DNA from: Victivallales bacterium
GTDB taxonomy: Bacteria; Verrucomicrobiota; Lentisphaeria; Victivallales; GWF2-38-69
NCBI GenBank assembly: GCA_021733985.1
Contig: JAIPJT010000014.1
Location: 1 to 55,590, forward strand
Length of the DNA: 55,590 nucleotides
Direction of reading: 5' to 3'
Shown here: in pieces, positions 7,730 to 16,136 of the stretch
Numbering within the stretch: the stretch's first letter is position 1
Layout: each line of letters opens with the position of its first letter
The notes under the pieces: generated by a model
What the model was told of the DNA's origin: nothing
What the model saw: only the letters and a program-made list of their open reading frames with translations
Databases searched by the model: none
Translations under genes and position numbers: made by a program

Positions 7730-9281
7730 ATACATTTTAAAATTATCTGAAGCAGTAAAGCTAAAAAGGCCGATACTGGCAGGAATATTAGATGAATTTG
7801 GGAACATGCCGCTTGGAGAGTATGCATCCGGATTTAAAATGAACCGTAAAAACCTGAATAATTCTGCTGTTCAGGATGACAGTGATTTTATTGACAAGAG
7901 CACAGAATATATAAAAAAGCATTACAGCAGTTTTTTTGCAGAAAAGCTCAGGGAGAGACTGCTTAATAGAAAAGATATATTGACAGCAAACCATCACGGA
8001 GGCTCTTTATGCAATGTCCAGATTCAGGGGACTTTGCTGTACAGCTTAAGCGAAAACCCAAAATCAGTTATACCCTCTTTTGCATTTGGCGGCATTCCCT
8101 TGAATAATGTTACTTATCCAAGAGGAATCAGTCTTATTGACAGGAGCAGAATTCCACTTTTCCCGGACAGCAAAAAAAACAGTCTGGTGAGTTTAGTTAA
8201 TGCCTTTGGAAAAAATGATATTGATAAAGCATTTAAAAAAACAGGAACCCTTTATGATAAAGAATTAATTACAGAAAAGGAACTTGAGACAGTCAATGAA
8301 ATTTTATCAATTTATTCTAACCGGGAAGTACTTGAATGTTCAAAGTATTCAGACCAGGCTGTCAGGATTAATAAAAAATTATGGAAACGGGTTTTTGCAG
8401 ATTCTTTAAATAACGAAGTACCTGAAATCGGATGTTTGGAAATGGAAAAAATAGTTTCAGAACTCCTTAAAAATGATTTTAATACTAAAAATTCCCTCAT
8501 TTATAATCTTTTCTTTGATCAGGACATAAGAAATAAGTTAATATTCTATTTAGATGGAAAATACGGCTGCTGGGATAGCGACAAGCTAAAAAAACTATTA
8601 GGCTGCTGTAGTCAAAACAAAGAAGTTAACAATAGACAGAGAAAATATTATATGACCGGTAGCGGAACTTCATTTTTCTGGGGTATTGACAGGAAAAATA
8701 GAAGGTTTCCGTTATCTTTAATAGAATGTAATAAAGAGTTGAAATTGGCTGGAGTTGCAGATTCCGGAGAAAGAATAGAACTCCGGTTTAATGCAGAAAA
8801 TTTATCTGCAGCGTTATATGAAAATAAAATATTACCAAGTTTGTTTACATCTTTTTGTGCAGTTGCTTTTGCAAGGGGATATGTATGTTACGGAGGTTAC
8901 ATGCAGGCCGATTATTTAACTGATATGAAAAAAGGTGTAGCAGCTTCTCTTAATGAAAGCAAATTAAATTACTTGAGCGGTAAAATATTATCAGTGAAAA
9001 CTGAAAACTACTGTACCGGACCGCATTATATATTGAAAAAACAAAATAATAATAGACTGTCACCTGCGGGAACAGTAGATATTTTTGTTAAAAAAGGGTT
9101 AAACTCATCAGATATAAATAAGGTAATGAATATACCCCTGAACTATGCTTACTTTCAAAGCCTACCTTTAATATATCCAAATGTTTATAGAAAAAATGAA
9201 AGAGATGAAAGGCTTTCAGGTATAACATTTGATTATGTCGCTGAAGAATTAAAAGATAATTTTATAATAATTGAGGATTAA
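7722..9281 (+). CDS. Unrecognised 519-residue protein in the dipeptide epimerase operon
   Basis: I do not recognise the family. The frame starts with GTG at 7722, overlaps trhA by eight bases and ends nine bases before the epimerase gene, so it is clearly part of that operon. There is no signal peptide or transmembrane helix, so it is probably cytoplasmic. Conspicuous segments are LTANHHGGSLCNVQ (88-100), FAFGGIPLNNVTYPRG (120-135), GSGTSFFWGIDRKNRRFPL (near 330-348) and FARGYVCYGGYMQADYL (about 400-416). The paired His and Gly-rich blocks suggest an enzyme with a metal or nucleotide site, but no catalytic class can be assigned. Codon and base use match its neighbours, so the frame is real. 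A role in metabolism of murein-type peptides follows only from the next gene. Confidence 0.8.
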   Translation: MDKYILKLSEAVKLKRPILAGILDEFGNMPLGEYASGFKMNRKNLNNSAVQDDSDFIDKSTEYIKKHYSSFFAEKLRERLLNRKDILTANHHGGSLCNVQIQGTLLYSLSENPKSVIPSFAFGGIPLNNVTYPRGISLIDRSRIPLFPDSKKNSLVSLVNAFGKNDIDKAFKKTGTLYDKELITEKELETVNEILSIYSNREVLECSKYSDQAVRINKKLWKRVFADSLNNEVPEIGCLEMEKIVSELLKNDFNTKNSLIYNLFFDQDIRNKLIFYLDGKYGCWDSDKLKKLLGCCSQNKEVNNRQRKYYMTGSGTSFFWGIDRKNRRFPLSLIECNKELKLAGVADSGERIELRFNAENLSAALYENKILPSLFTSFCAVAFARGYVCYGGYMQADYLTDMKKGVAASLNESKLNYLSGKILSVKTENYCTGPHYILKKQNNNRLSPAGTVDIFVKKGLNSSDINKVMNIPLNYAYFQSLPLIYPNVYRKNERDERLSGITFDYVAEELKDNFIIIED

Positions 9282-9289
9282 TAATATAT

Positions 9290-10420
9290 ATGAACAGTAT
9301 TTTAAAATTAAACAGCTACAGGTATGAATATAAAATGGATGAGCCTGTTTCTATTTCCTATTATACCTGGGAATACAGGAAAAATGTTATTGTAAAATTA
9401 ACTTATAACGGAATTTCAGGTTACGGCGAAGCAGTACCTTCTATAAATGTTACAAATGATACACAGGAAGAAGTAATTAAAGAATTAGAACCGCTTTCAG
9501 CGCTTACTGTAAATCCTTTAAAAACAAATTTTAAAGAGTTCCACCAGATACTGGGAAAAACTGGGATAAATTCTAAAACTTTAATTGCAGGATTGGATTT
9601 TGCATATCATGACCTGATTGGGAAATTACGTCAAAAACCCGTTTATAAATTGTATTCTGATAAAAAAAATTGTGTCCCCAACAGTATTACTGTTTTTTTA
9701 AAAGACTCTTTAGAAAAGACCTATAAAGAAACTGAAAGGATTATTAAAAAGTATCCGGACTTACAAATACTGAAAATTAAACTGAAAGGTGAAAGAGATA
9801 TAGAAAGATGCAGAATGATAAGAAAAGCTGTTCCTAATAATATTGATTTTATATTGGATGCTAATCAGGCGTTTAATAATCCTAAAGATGCTGTAGAAGT
9901 TCTTAACAGCCTGTCAGATATTCTGGGGCGAATAATATTAGTAGAAGAACCATGCCCTAAAAACGACCTTGAAAAAATGAAATACGTAAAAAATAATTTA
10001 AAAAACAATATCATGGTTTTTGCAGATGAAAGCGCTGTTGATATTGTAGACGTAAAACGAATTATTGAAACTGAATCTGCCGATGGTGTAAATATAAAAC
10101 TTCAGAAGACCCAAGGTATATGGCCGGCTGAAATTATAGCTGAAGAATGTCTTAGGAAAGGGATGAAAATTATGGTGGGTTCAATGATAGAGGGCCCGAT
10201 TGCAGCCGCTGCGGGAGCTCACTTTGCTGCTTCTTTGAATCATGCAGTACTTACAGACCTCGATATGGATCTTGATCTAAAAAAACACACAAAAACAAAT
10301 ACTAATTTTTGTAACGGCATGAGAATACCTTCTGAGCTGCCGGGACTTGGAGTAGAACTTGACTGGAACTTAATAGAAAAACTGAAACAGCGGAATATTT
10401 TAAAGTTTGAAAAAATTTAA
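9290..10420 (+). CDS. L-Ala-D/L-Glu (dipeptide) epimerase, enolase superfamily
   Basis: A 376-residue member of the muconate-lactonizing subgroup. The acid/base motif K-x-K is K162 and K164 in LKIKLKG. Metal ligands are D190 (DANQAF), E219 or E220 (LVEEP) and D247 (ADES), and the second base lies in VNIKLQKTQG (K270/K273). GSMIEG closes the barrel. The C-terminal TDLDMDLDL holds the D-x-D motif that binds the dipeptide amino group in Ala-Glu epimerases. In E. coli and Bacillus such enzymes convert the murein dipeptide L-Ala-D-Glu for reuse. Its 3' end overlaps the convergent oppF by four bases, putting it tail to tail with a peptide importer. Substrate is likely Ala-Glu but other dipeptides are possible. 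Confidence 0.88.
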   Translation: MNSILKLNSYRYEYKMDEPVSISYYTWEYRKNVIVKLTYNGISGYGEAVPSINVTNDTQEEVIKELEPLSALTVNPLKTNFKEFHQILGKTGINSKTLIAGLDFAYHDLIGKLRQKPVYKLYSDKKNCVPNSITVFLKDSLEKTYKETERIIKKYPDLQILKIKLKGERDIERCRMIRKAVPNNIDFILDANQAFNNPKDAVEVLNSLSDILGRIILVEEPCPKNDLEKMKYVKNNLKNNIMVFADESAVDIVDVKRIIETESADGVNIKLQKTQGIWPAEIIAEECLRKGMKIMVGSMIEGPIAAAAGAHFAASLNHAVLTDLDMDLDLKKHTKTNTNFCNGMRIPSELPGLGVELDWNLIEKLKQRNILKFEKI

Positions 10421-11409
10421 AGTTTTATACCCCTATGTTCTGCAATTTCTCTAACGAAGTGACATGCAATATAATGACCCGGACTTATTTCCTCCAGTTC
10501 GGGAGGTATGGTTCTGCAGTATTCTCTAACGTAACTGCATCTTGTAGAGAACTTGCAGCCTTTTGGCGGATTTATAGGATTGGGCAATTCACCTTTAAGT
10601 TTAATAGGCTCCGGCTTTCCTATTTTAAGATTTTCAATTTTAGGTATTGCGGAAAGCAAAGCCTCTGTATAAGGATGCAGAGCTTTGGAATAAAGTCTAT
10701 TACTGTCAGTCAGTTCAACTATATTTCCTAAATACATTACTCCGACACGATCTGAAATATATTTTACCATACTAAGGTCATGGGCTATAAATAAGAAAGT
10801 TAAATCATATTTGTTTTGTAGCCTTTTAAGAAGATTGACAATTTGTGCCTGTATAGATACATCAAGAGCAGAAATCGGTTCATCGCAAATTATGAACTCC
10901 GGTTCAACGGCAAGTGCCCTTGCTATGCCTATTCTCTGTTTTTGCCCACCGCTGAACTCGTGAGGAAACCGGTTTGCATGTTCTTTATTCAGGCCGACAT
11001 TTTCAAGCAGTGAAAAAATTTTTAACTGTCTTTCTTTTTTACCTTTATATAATTTAAATATGTCAAGCCCTTCGGCAATTATATCCCCTGCTGTCATTCT
11101 TGGGTTCAGTGAAGCATCGGGATCCTGAAAAATAATCTGAATTTTTTTGGCAAGGTCTCTTGTTTTGAATTTTGCAATATCTTTCCCTTTAAAGCTTATT
11201 CCGCCGTCTGTAATGCTGTATAATAATGATACTGTCCTTCCCAATGTTGTCTTACCGCAGCCGGATTCACCGACCAAACCGAAGGTTTCTTTCCTGAATA
11301 TATCGAAAGTAACCCCGTCAACAGCTTTTAAAGTATTTTTTCCTGACAGGTAGAAATATTTTTTTAAATTTTTAATTTCTATAAGTTTTACTTTTGGGGA
11401 CATATTCAA
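10417..11409 (-). CDS. oppF: Oligopeptide ABC transporter ATPase OppF
   Basis: A 330-residue cytoplasmic ATPase that, with OppD, powers peptide uptake through OppBC. Walker A is GESGCGKTTLGR, the signature is FSGGQKQRIGIARAL and Walker B is FIICDEPISALD. The C-terminal oligopeptide/dipeptide extension contains a Cys cluster (CKFSTRC...C...C), which in related transporters binds an iron-sulfur cluster. The start overlaps the oppD stop in an ATGA (11406-11409). It is the last gene of the opp operon and meets the epimerase gene tail to tail. Confidence 0.94.
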   Translation of the reverse strand: MNMSPKVKLIEIKNLKKYFYLSGKNTLKAVDGVTFDIFRKETFGLVGESGCGKTTLGRTVSLLYSITDGGISFKGKDIAKFKTRDLAKKIQIIFQDPDASLNPRMTAGDIIAEGLDIFKLYKGKKERQLKIFSLLENVGLNKEHANRFPHEFSGGQKQRIGIARALAVEPEFIICDEPISALDVSIQAQIVNLLKRLQNKYDLTFLFIAHDLSMVKYISDRVGVMYLGNIVELTDSNRLYSKALHPYTEALLSAIPKIENLKIGKPEPIKLKGELPNPINPPKGCKFSTRCSYVREYCRTIPPELEEISPGHYIACHFVREIAEHRGIKL

Positions 11410-12428
11410 AGTTTTCTGTTTAAAAAGGGTTTTTCAGGTTTCTGTGCATCGTCATGCTGCAGCCAACATTTACAGATATGTTCTTCGCTTATTTTAAAAT
11501 ATGTAGGTTTCTTTTTACGACATATTTTCATTGCATATATACAGCGCGGCGCAAATGGGCATCCCGGGCTCGGCTTAAGAAGGTCGGGCGGAGTTCCCGG
11601 GATTGACTGAAGCGGTTTTTTTTCCTCATCTTCAAAGCGGGGCATTGAATTCATTAACCCCCAAGTATAGGGGTGTTCTGCTTTAAAAAAAAGGTCCTTT
11701 GCTTTTGCCTCTTCCATAATTTCCCCGCCGTACATAACAACTACACGTTCAGCAAATTCAGAAACCACTCCCAAATCATGAGTTATAAGAATAATAGAAG
11801 TATTAAATCTGCTTTTAAGGCTTCTCATCAGTTCAAGAATTTGAGCCTGTATAGTGACATCAAGAGCAGTAGTCGGTTCATCAGCAATTAAAATTTCGGG
11901 ATTACATGCAATAGCTATTGCTATAACGACTCTCTGCTGCATTCCACCGCTGAATTGATGGGGAAATTGTTTAATTCGCTTTTCAGGATTGGGGATACCT
12001 ACGAGACTTAAAAGCTCTACAGCTTTTGCCATAGCCTTTTTTTTTGAAGCTTTCTGATGCAGCAGAATACTTTCCGTAATTTGTTTTCCGATTTTCATTG
12101 TAGGATTCAGAGAACTCATCGGATTCTGGAAAATCATACCGATTTTTCTGCCGCGGATATTTTGCATTTCTTTTTCTGATAATTCAGCTATGTTTTTACT
12201 GTTATAAATAATTTTGCCTTCTTTAATTTTTCCTGGAGGCATAGGAATAAGCTTCATTACAGTTTGAACTGTTACGGATTTGCCGGAACCGGACTCTCCG
12301 ACTATTGCAAGACTTTCTCCTTTGTTCAAATGAAAATTTATACCACGTAATACGTTTACCTCTCCGGCATATGTATCAAAAGAAACCTGAAGGTTTTTTA
12401 CATTTAAAATTTCCTTTTCAATACTCAT
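11406..12428 (-). CDS. oppD: Oligopeptide ABC transporter ATPase OppD
   Basis: A 340-residue ATPase partner of OppF. Walker A is GESGSGKSVTVQ, the signature is FSGGMQQRVVIAIAI and Walker B is ILIADEPTTALD, followed by the H-loop ILITHDLGVV. The C-terminal region has CPFAPRCIYAMKIC, the usual Opp/Dpp cysteine motif. It begins one base after the end of oppC and overlaps oppF by four bases. Everything expected of an intact OppD is present. Confidence 0.94.
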   Translation of the reverse strand: MSIEKEILNVKNLQVSFDTYAGEVNVLRGINFHLNKGESLAIVGESGSGKSVTVQTVMKLIPMPPGKIKEGKIIYNSKNIAELSEKEMQNIRGRKIGMIFQNPMSSLNPTMKIGKQITESILLHQKASKKKAMAKAVELLSLVGIPNPEKRIKQFPHQFSGGMQQRVVIAIAIACNPEILIADEPTTALDVTIQAQILELMRSLKSRFNTSIILITHDLGVVSEFAERVVVMYGGEIMEEAKAKDLFFKAEHPYTWGLMNSMPRFEDEEKKPLQSIPGTPPDLLKPSPGCPFAPRCIYAMKICRKKKPTYFKISEEHICKCWLQHDDAQKPEKPFLNRKL

Positions 12429-12429
12429 T

Positions 12430-13356
12430 TTATCTCCTCAATTTCGGGTCGAGAGCGTCTCTGAGTCCGTCACCGATAATATTAAATGAAAAGGTTACGA
12501 TGGAAATCAGTATTGCCGGGATAAGAAATAAATATGGATCTGAGTAAAGCTGTATATATCCGTCGTTTGACAGGCTGCCCCAAGAGCAGAACGGTGCAGG
12601 TACTCCAATACCTATGAAACTCAGAAAAGCTTCTGTAAAAACAGCTCTTGGTATATCGAGAGTAAGCCTTACTATTATCAATCCGAGAGTATTAGGCAAA
12701 AGGTGTTTAAAAAGAATTCTTACAGGTCCTGCACCCAGTGCCTGTGACGCCATTACAAATTCATATTCTTTAATTCTCAAAACTTCTCCTCTTACAATCA
12801 TAGCCATCGGCACCCAGCGGGATATGCTCATTGCAACAATTATTGTGGCGATACCCGGTCCCATTACTATCATGAGAAGAATTATATAAATCATAGGTGG
12901 AATAACAAATAAAATTTCTACAATTCTCATCATCACGAGGTCGACTTTACCACCGCAGAAGCCGGCAACACCTCCATAAACTGCACCGATAATTCCTTCA
13001 AAAAAAACTACGACAAGTGCAATTATAAAAGAAACTCTACCACCCTCCCATACTCTTGTAAAGAAATCTCTGCCAAATTCATCAGTACCAAAATAATGGC
13101 CGAGCTTTATTACCTCCCAATTCCAGGTACTTCCTATAAGATGGTTCATCTCCCTGAAAGAAAATTTATTCATTAAAGGGCCGAAAATACAGAAAAAAAT
13201 CAGTATTATAATAATCCAGAATGCTGTTACCGCTGACTTATTTTTTTTTAATCTCCGAAAAACATCCTCCCAGTAACTCATGTTTTTACTGTATATGAGT
13301 TCACTTTCAATAACATTATTGCCGACTCTCTCAAAGTCTGTATTTTTTAATGTCAT
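12430..13356 (-). CDS. oppC: Oligopeptide ABC transporter permease OppC
   Basis: A 308-residue inner-membrane permease with an N-terminal OppC_N helix (about 42-63) and a BPD_transp_1 domain of five further helices. The EAA loop is seen as ASQALGAGPVRILFKHLLPN. The sequence FGTDEFGRDFFTRVWEGGR is typical of DppC/OppC. It overlaps oppB by four bases (ATGA at 13353-13356). Function is peptide passage with OppB. Confidence 0.94.
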   Translation of the reverse strand: MTLKNTDFERVGNNVIESELIYSKNMSYWEDVFRRLKKNKSAVTAFWIIIILIFFCIFGPLMNKFSFREMNHLIGSTWNWEVIKLGHYFGTDEFGRDFFTRVWEGGRVSFIIALVVVFFEGIIGAVYGGVAGFCGGKVDLVMMRIVEILFVIPPMIYIILLMIVMGPGIATIIVAMSISRWVPMAMIVRGEVLRIKEYEFVMASQALGAGPVRILFKHLLPNTLGLIIVRLTLDIPRAVFTEAFLSFIGIGVPAPFCSWGSLSNDGYIQLYSDPYLFLIPAILISIVTFSFNIIGDGLRDALDPKLRR

Positions 13357-14300
13357 CTCTTCCTCCTTCCGTGTACGCGGACTCTCGGATCAATAAATCC
13401 GTATGAAATATCCATCAGGAGGACCATTACAGTCAGGAATGCTGCATAGAATACAACGACACCGAGAATGACAGTGTAATCATTATTGAAAATACTGTCT
13501 ACAAAGTACTTACCTAAGCCGGGTATCGCAAATATTTTTTCAATTACAAAAGAACCGGTTAGTATCGCTGCGATCATAGGTCCCATATAAGAAACAATCG
13601 GCATTATAGCATTTCTCAGCCCGTGCTTTATTATAATTGTTGAAGGCGAACACCCTTTTGCTTTAGCTGTTTTGATATAGTCCTGACCTAATACTTCTAT
13701 CATTGAAGCTCTCATCATTCTTGTTATCATTGCGACGGAAAACATACCGAGAGCAATACTAGGAAGTATTGTAGAATTGAAATTACTGAAACCTGCAACC
13801 GGGAGGATATGATAACCTGTCAGGTTTGAAATGAGGATTACTAAAAACTGAAGTATGCCTGCTATTACAAAACTTGGTACAGAAACTCCGAATATAGCTA
13901 TCAACAGGGCAGTTGTGTCCCATGAATTGCCTCTGTTAAGTGCTGAAATTACTCCCATTATTATACCGAAAACAGTACCGAAAATGACTGCTTTTATTCC
14001 TATATCCAAAGAGTATGGAAAATGAACAGCTATGATAGAATTAACACTTCTGCCTCTTTCTTTCATTGAGATTCCAAGGTCACCGCGAATGAGCTGGGAT
14101 AAGTAGTTTAAATATTGTATATGTATAGGTTTATCGAGGTCGTATTTTTTTAGAATCTGTGCTTTTATTGCCGGAGGGATAGCTTTTTCACTGGCAAACG
14201 GATCACCTGGAAGGCAATGGATGAGCACAAAGGTAATAGTTGCAATCAGCCATAAAGTTATAAGCGAAAAAAAAACTCTTTTTAAAATATATTTTAACAT
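13353..14300 (-). CDS. oppB: Oligopeptide ABC transporter permease OppB
   Basis: A 315-residue permease from the ATG at 14298-14300 (MLKYILKRVFFSLITLWL), with six membrane helices, the family segment LPGDPF and an EAA loop at AKAKGCSPSTIIIKHGLRN. A longer frame reaches 14384, but its extra 28 residues are encoded by the diverged R2 repeat, so I reject that start. No strong ribosome binding site is seen before the ATG. It is separated from oppA1 by a composite palindromic element, which could allow the binding proteins to be made in excess over the permease. Confidence 0.93.
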   Translation of the reverse strand: MLKYILKRVFFSLITLWLIATITFVLIHCLPGDPFASEKAIPPAIKAQILKKYDLDKPIHIQYLNYLSQLIRGDLGISMKERGRSVNSIIAVHFPYSLDIGIKAVIFGTVFGIIMGVISALNRGNSWDTTALLIAIFGVSVPSFVIAGILQFLVILISNLTGYHILPVAGFSNFNSTILPSIALGMFSVAMITRMMRASMIEVLGQDYIKTAKAKGCSPSTIIIKHGLRNAIMPIVSYMGPMIAAILTGSFVIEKIFAIPGLGKYFVDSIFNNDYTVILGVVVFYAAFLTVMVLLMDISYGFIDPRVRVHGRRKR

Positions 14301-14330
14301 AATAATTGAGTGTACGGGTTCTTTGATAAT

Positions 14331-14499
14331 CCTATTTGAAACAATCTGGTAGGGCGAGACCGCCGCGATTCGACAATTTGTCAATTTGTTTATTTACGAA
14401 TTTGTCTAGTTGTCAATTTTCCCTGACTTAGTAACTGATGTTTCAGGGGAGATGTTGCACGAGAAGGGGTTATGAAACCTTTTTGTGCAACACCTAATT
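14331..14499 (+). repeat. Composite palindromic element between oppA1 and oppB
   Basis: The left part (14331-14360) is a diverged R2 core, CCTATTTGAAAC...GGTAGGGCG. A hairpin CCCTGA (14421-14426) with TCAGGG (14443-14448) follows. Then comes a long stem, TGTTGCACGAGAAGG against CCTTTTTGTGCAACA (about 14453-14492), ending in CTAATTA. The order matches the 3' part of the R2 region near 3790-3844. The element lies in the operon gap after the solute-binding genes, the position where E. coli malE-malF carries REP sequences that protect upstream mRNA; that analogy is an inference. Confidence 0.75.
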
Positions 14500-16125
14500 A
14501 CAATAAGCCCAATAAAATATAGGTTTTCCGCCTAAACCGAAAATAAGATCCTTAATATGGTTGTTAACAAGGTAAACCCTTGAAGAAAAAAACAAAGGAG
14601 CAATTGGCATTTCATTTATAATGATTTTTTCCGCTTCGGCCATGGCTTTCATTCTTGTCCTATTCTCAGGCGAATCGGCTGCCAAGCTTACTAGTTCATC
14701 ATATTTTTCGTGAGACCATGACGTATTATTATTAGGGTTCCAGCTGGTAAACAGGTTTATATATGTCATCGGGTCATTATAGTCAGGTCCCCAACCTGCA
14801 TAAACAAAATCATAATTTTTTTGGCGCATTTTTTGAAGTCTATTTTTAAAGGTGGTTTGATTTAAGTAAATTTTTACTTCCAGGTTTTTCCTTAACTGCT
14901 CCTGTATGAAAAGAGCAATTTTTGTGTTTTGAGGGTTGCTGTTTAAAAGAAGCCTTGCCTGAACGTGTTTTGCTCCTATTTCCTTAAGGCCTTCTTCTAA
15001 TAATTTTCTGGCTTTTTTATTGTTTTCGGAAAAAAGTTTATTGCTGAATTCTTTTCTGAATGTAAAATTTTTATCTCCAATCGTATTATAAGGAACAAGT
15101 GCATATGCCGGCTCTGAGCCGTCCTTTCTAATTTTATTACAGAGTATTTTTCTGTTAATTGCCATTGAAAATGCTTTACGTATTTTCCTGTTTTTAAAAA
15201 ATTTGTTTTCTGTGTTGAATCCTATATACCAGACTGCTCCATCGCTTATATAATGGATGTTATCATTAAAATTTGGATTGTCTTTAAACCGGTTAACAAT
15301 ATCCGGTAATATTCGTGTAATATCTATCTGGTTGTTCATAAAAAGGTTAGCGGCTGTATTATCATCTTTTATTATTTCGAATTCCAGCTTATCAAGCTTT
15401 ATATTTTTTATGTTCCAGTAATATTCATTCTTTCTATATTTTATCATACCGCCTTGTCCGGGGATACGGCTAACCATTTTCCATGGCCCATTGTAAAGCA
15501 TATGATATGGAGAAAGACCATATTTTTTTTTGTTTTTATTGTAAAAAGTTTTATTTACTGGAAAAGTTACCGGAAAAACTGTTAGCTGGGGAAAATAAGT
15601 ACAAGCAGAATCCAATCTAACTTTAAAAGTATAATCATTTATAACTTCGAGACCTACTTTACTAAAATTTTTAATTTTGCCTCTATTGTATTTTTTTGCG
15701 TTTTTTATTAAATATAAAAAAGCAGAATACGTCGAACCGGTAGAAGGCTCAAGTGCTCTTTTCCAACCAAAATAAAAATCCATGGCAGTAATAGGTGTCC
15801 CATTTGACCAGAAAGCGTTTTTTCTCAAATAGAACGTCCACGTTTTTTCATCTTTACTGACTTCCCATTTCTTAGCTACACCGGGCAAAATTTCACCGGG
15901 TTTTTTTCCCGGCCTTGTTAACCCCTCCATACAGACACTTACAGCATAAATTCCTGTTTCACCTCTGACAAGCTGAGGATCTATTGTTTCAGATTCCTCC
16001 TGCATATTGAAAACCAGTGTTGAACTTTTACGGTCATTATTTTTATTGTTTTTACTGCAGCTACATGTTATTAAAAATATTAATGCGCTTATTGATGCAA
16101 ATAAAAAAAATCTTTTTTTAAACAT
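14494..16125 (-). CDS. oppA: Oligopeptide-binding lipoprotein OppA, paralogue 1
   Basis: A 543-residue periplasmic solute-binding protein of family SBP_bac_5. It has a lipoprotein signal peptide (FLFASISALIFLITCSC) with the acceptor Cys at about 22. Family blocks include WTFYLRKNAFWSNGTPITA, YNGPWKMVS, RKAFSMAINRK, and YAGWGPDYNDPMTY. It delivers peptides to OppBCDF. The final codon AAT and the stop TAG (14494-14496) lie within the CTAATTA end of the composite repeat. It is 11 bases from the start of its tandem paralogue's end, so both are co-transcribed. Confidence 0.93.
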   Translation of the reverse strand: MFKKRFFLFASISALIFLITCSCSKNNKNNDRKSSTLVFNMQEESETIDPQLVRGETGIYAVSVCMEGLTRPGKKPGEILPGVAKKWEVSKDEKTWTFYLRKNAFWSNGTPITAMDFYFGWKRALEPSTGSTYSAFLYLIKNAKKYNRGKIKNFSKVGLEVINDYTFKVRLDSACTYFPQLTVFPVTFPVNKTFYNKNKKKYGLSPYHMLYNGPWKMVSRIPGQGGMIKYRKNEYYWNIKNIKLDKLEFEIIKDDNTAANLFMNNQIDITRILPDIVNRFKDNPNFNDNIHYISDGAVWYIGFNTENKFFKNRKIRKAFSMAINRKILCNKIRKDGSEPAYALVPYNTIGDKNFTFRKEFSNKLFSENNKKARKLLEEGLKEIGAKHVQARLLLNSNPQNTKIALFIQEQLRKNLEVKIYLNQTTFKNRLQKMRQKNYDFVYAGWGPDYNDPMTYINLFTSWNPNNNTSWSHEKYDELVSLAADSPENRTRMKAMAEAEKIIINEMPIAPLFFSSRVYLVNNHIKDLIFGLGGKPIFYWAYCN

Positions 16126-16136
16126 AATGCTTATTA

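Noticed and set aside
14301-14384. Upstream extension of oppB by 28 codons
   Set aside because: The extra residues come from the diverged R2 repeat, and OppB proteins normally begin with the MLKYILKR-type sequence encoded from 14300.
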